Shown in pieces: positions 48,030 to 48,467 of a DNA stretch of 48,467 nt. The notes under the pieces are model-generated. The model was not told the origin of the DNA. It saw only the letters and a list, made by a program, of their open reading frames with translations, and did no database searches. Numbering within the stretch: the stretch's first letter is position 1; each line of letters starts with the position of its first letter. The position numbers and the translations under genes are program-made. This stretch comes from Clostridia bacterium. GTDB lineage: Bacteria > Bacillota > Clostridia > Oscillospirales > CAG-272. The stretch is from NCBI GenBank assembly GCA_017456905.1, contig JAFTIL010000018.1, positions 1-48,467 of the forward strand, written 5' to 3'.

Positions 48030-48302
48030 ATGAACGAAGCTCTTGGTATGGTTGAAACCAGAGGTCTTGTGGCTGCTATTGAGGCTGCCGATGCTATGGT
48101 CAAGGCTGCTAACGTAACCCTCATCGGTTCCGAGAAGATCGGTTCCGGTCTCGTGAGCGTTATGGTTCGCGGCGACGTTGGTGCTGTGAAGGCTGCTGTT
48201 GAGGCAGGCGGCGCTGCTGCTTCCCGTCTCGGCGAGGTCATCGCTACTCACGTCATCCCCAGACCCCACACCGATGTGGATAAGCTCCTGCCCAAGATCT
48301 GA
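48030..48302 (+). CDS. BMC hexameric shell protein (PduA/EutM-like), copy 2
   Basis: A 90-residue BMC-H protein, identical to the product of 47243-47515 except Lys for Ser at residue 89. In the first 53 codons about 21 codons differ, all silently; from codon 54 to 82 there are 86 identical bases. This mix indicates an old duplication with recent gene conversion of the 3' part and strong selection on the protein. The ribosome site TTAGGAGGAAA is stronger than that of copy 1. Having two copies may raise the dose of the main shell tile. Confidence 0.97.
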   Translation: MNEALGMVETRGLVAAIEAADAMVKAANVTLIGSEKIGSGLVSVMVRGDVGAVKAAVEAGGAAASRLGEVIATHVIPRPHTDVDKLLPKI

Positions 48303-48314
48303 TTGATTGGATAG

Positions 48315-48380
48315 GAGCGCGCAAGGGCGGAACCTTCTTAAAAGAAGGTTCCCCCTTGACCCCCTCCAAGAACCTTCAAA
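48315..48380 (+). repeat. Intergenic palindromic repeat, copy E
   Basis: Stem GGAACCTTCTT (48329-48339) with AAGAAGGTTCC (48342-48352), extended by CAAGGG and CCTTG arms (48322-48327 and 48354-48358), then CCTCCAAGAACCTTCAAAA. It is the same style as copies C and D, directly after the last shell gene seen. Confidence 0.65.
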
Positions 48381-48467
48381 ATGTACGAATGAAAGATCAC
48401 TTCTCATAAAGCGGTTTTTGATTTTTACATTTTGGTTTATTAAGATAATGAAGAAAAGAGGTTACAT
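48381..48467 (+). other. Right edge, probable leader of the next BMC gene
   Basis: AT-rich sequence with AAGAAAAGAGGTTACAT at the very end. AGAGG eight bases before a possible ATG cut by the window edge suggests that another gene starts here. The BMC locus therefore probably continues to the right. Confidence 0.4.

Noticed and set aside
1-48467. CRISPR arrays, tRNA, rRNA, prophage, insertion sequences
   Set aside because: I looked for regular repeat-spacer units, tRNA cloverleaf and CCA ends, transposase and integrase motifs and saw none I could support.

Overview
The window looks like chromosome from an uncultured, spore-forming gut or rumen member of the Clostridia (Firmicutes). The evidence is the AGGAGG-type ribosome sites, the sigma-A promoters with 17-base spacers, a SpoIVB peptidase, a DUF5711 protein, a reverse-type rubrerythrin under an Rrf2 regulator, and secreted glycan-binding proteins with Pro-Thr-Glu linkers. 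Base composition is moderately GC-rich in housekeeping genes and clearly AT-richer in a few islands (about 18.9-20.1 kb and 37.4-37.7 kb). No rRNA, tRNA, CRISPR array, prophage or insertion sequence was recognised.

Layout. 0-2.5 kb: a CsoR-type metal repressor with its own operator-promoter, then a secreted CBM9-like surface protein. 2.5-7.2 kb: a lipoprotein CotH kinase, an alpha/beta hydrolase, a HAD phosphatase and RadA, all rightward. 7.2-10.5 kb: leftward PHP phosphatase, a deacetylase-like protein of unknown role and a Thr/Pro-rich lipoprotein. 10.7-18.5 kb: MreB, PepD, and a 2-hydroxyacyl-CoA dehydratase activase/dehydratase pair that is split between two overlapping genes. 18.5-21.7 kb: a leftward oxidative-stress cluster (Rrf2 regulator, rubrerythrin, rubredoxin) interrupted by two hexapeptide acyltransferases, a possible orphan immunity gene, and decayed fragments of rubredoxin and rubrerythrin. 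21.8-25 kb: a large secreted glycoside-hydrolase-like protein. 25-34.3 kb: housekeeping genes (truA, DUF5711, cvpA, mutY, pdxK-like, aroK, spoIVB, a nuclease-like unknown, DAHP synthase). 34.4-41.3 kb: fakA, an ECF sigma factor with a membrane-anchored leucine-rich-repeat partner, and a leftward DUF4091/HAD operon.

41.3 kb to the end: the left part of a bacterial microcompartment (BMC) locus. It holds acetate kinase, a class II (fuculose/rhamnulose-phosphate type) aldolase, a CoA-acylating aldehyde dehydrogenase, a zinc alcohol dehydrogenase and four hexameric shell proteins. Three enzymes carry amphipathic encapsulation-type helices (C-terminal on the aldolase, N-terminal on both dehydrogenases). 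The simplest reading is a compartment that cleaves a deoxysugar phosphate to lactaldehyde. The lactaldehyde would then be split between reduction to 1,2-propanediol and oxidation to lactoyl-CoA, with acetate kinase recovering ATP. The locus runs off the right edge. No signature glycyl-radical or B12 diol dehydratase, phosphotransacylase or BMC pentamer is inside the window, so the substrate is inferred.

The most unusual points are: the six-Cys/two-His segment between the aldolase and its targeting helix; twin BMC shell genes whose proteins differ by one residue, with many silent differences in one half of the genes and none in most of the other; the shell protein with an enlarged Cys-containing pore loop; the rubredoxin with a CxC first metal knuckle; and the rubredoxin/rubrerythrin debris around the acyltransferases.
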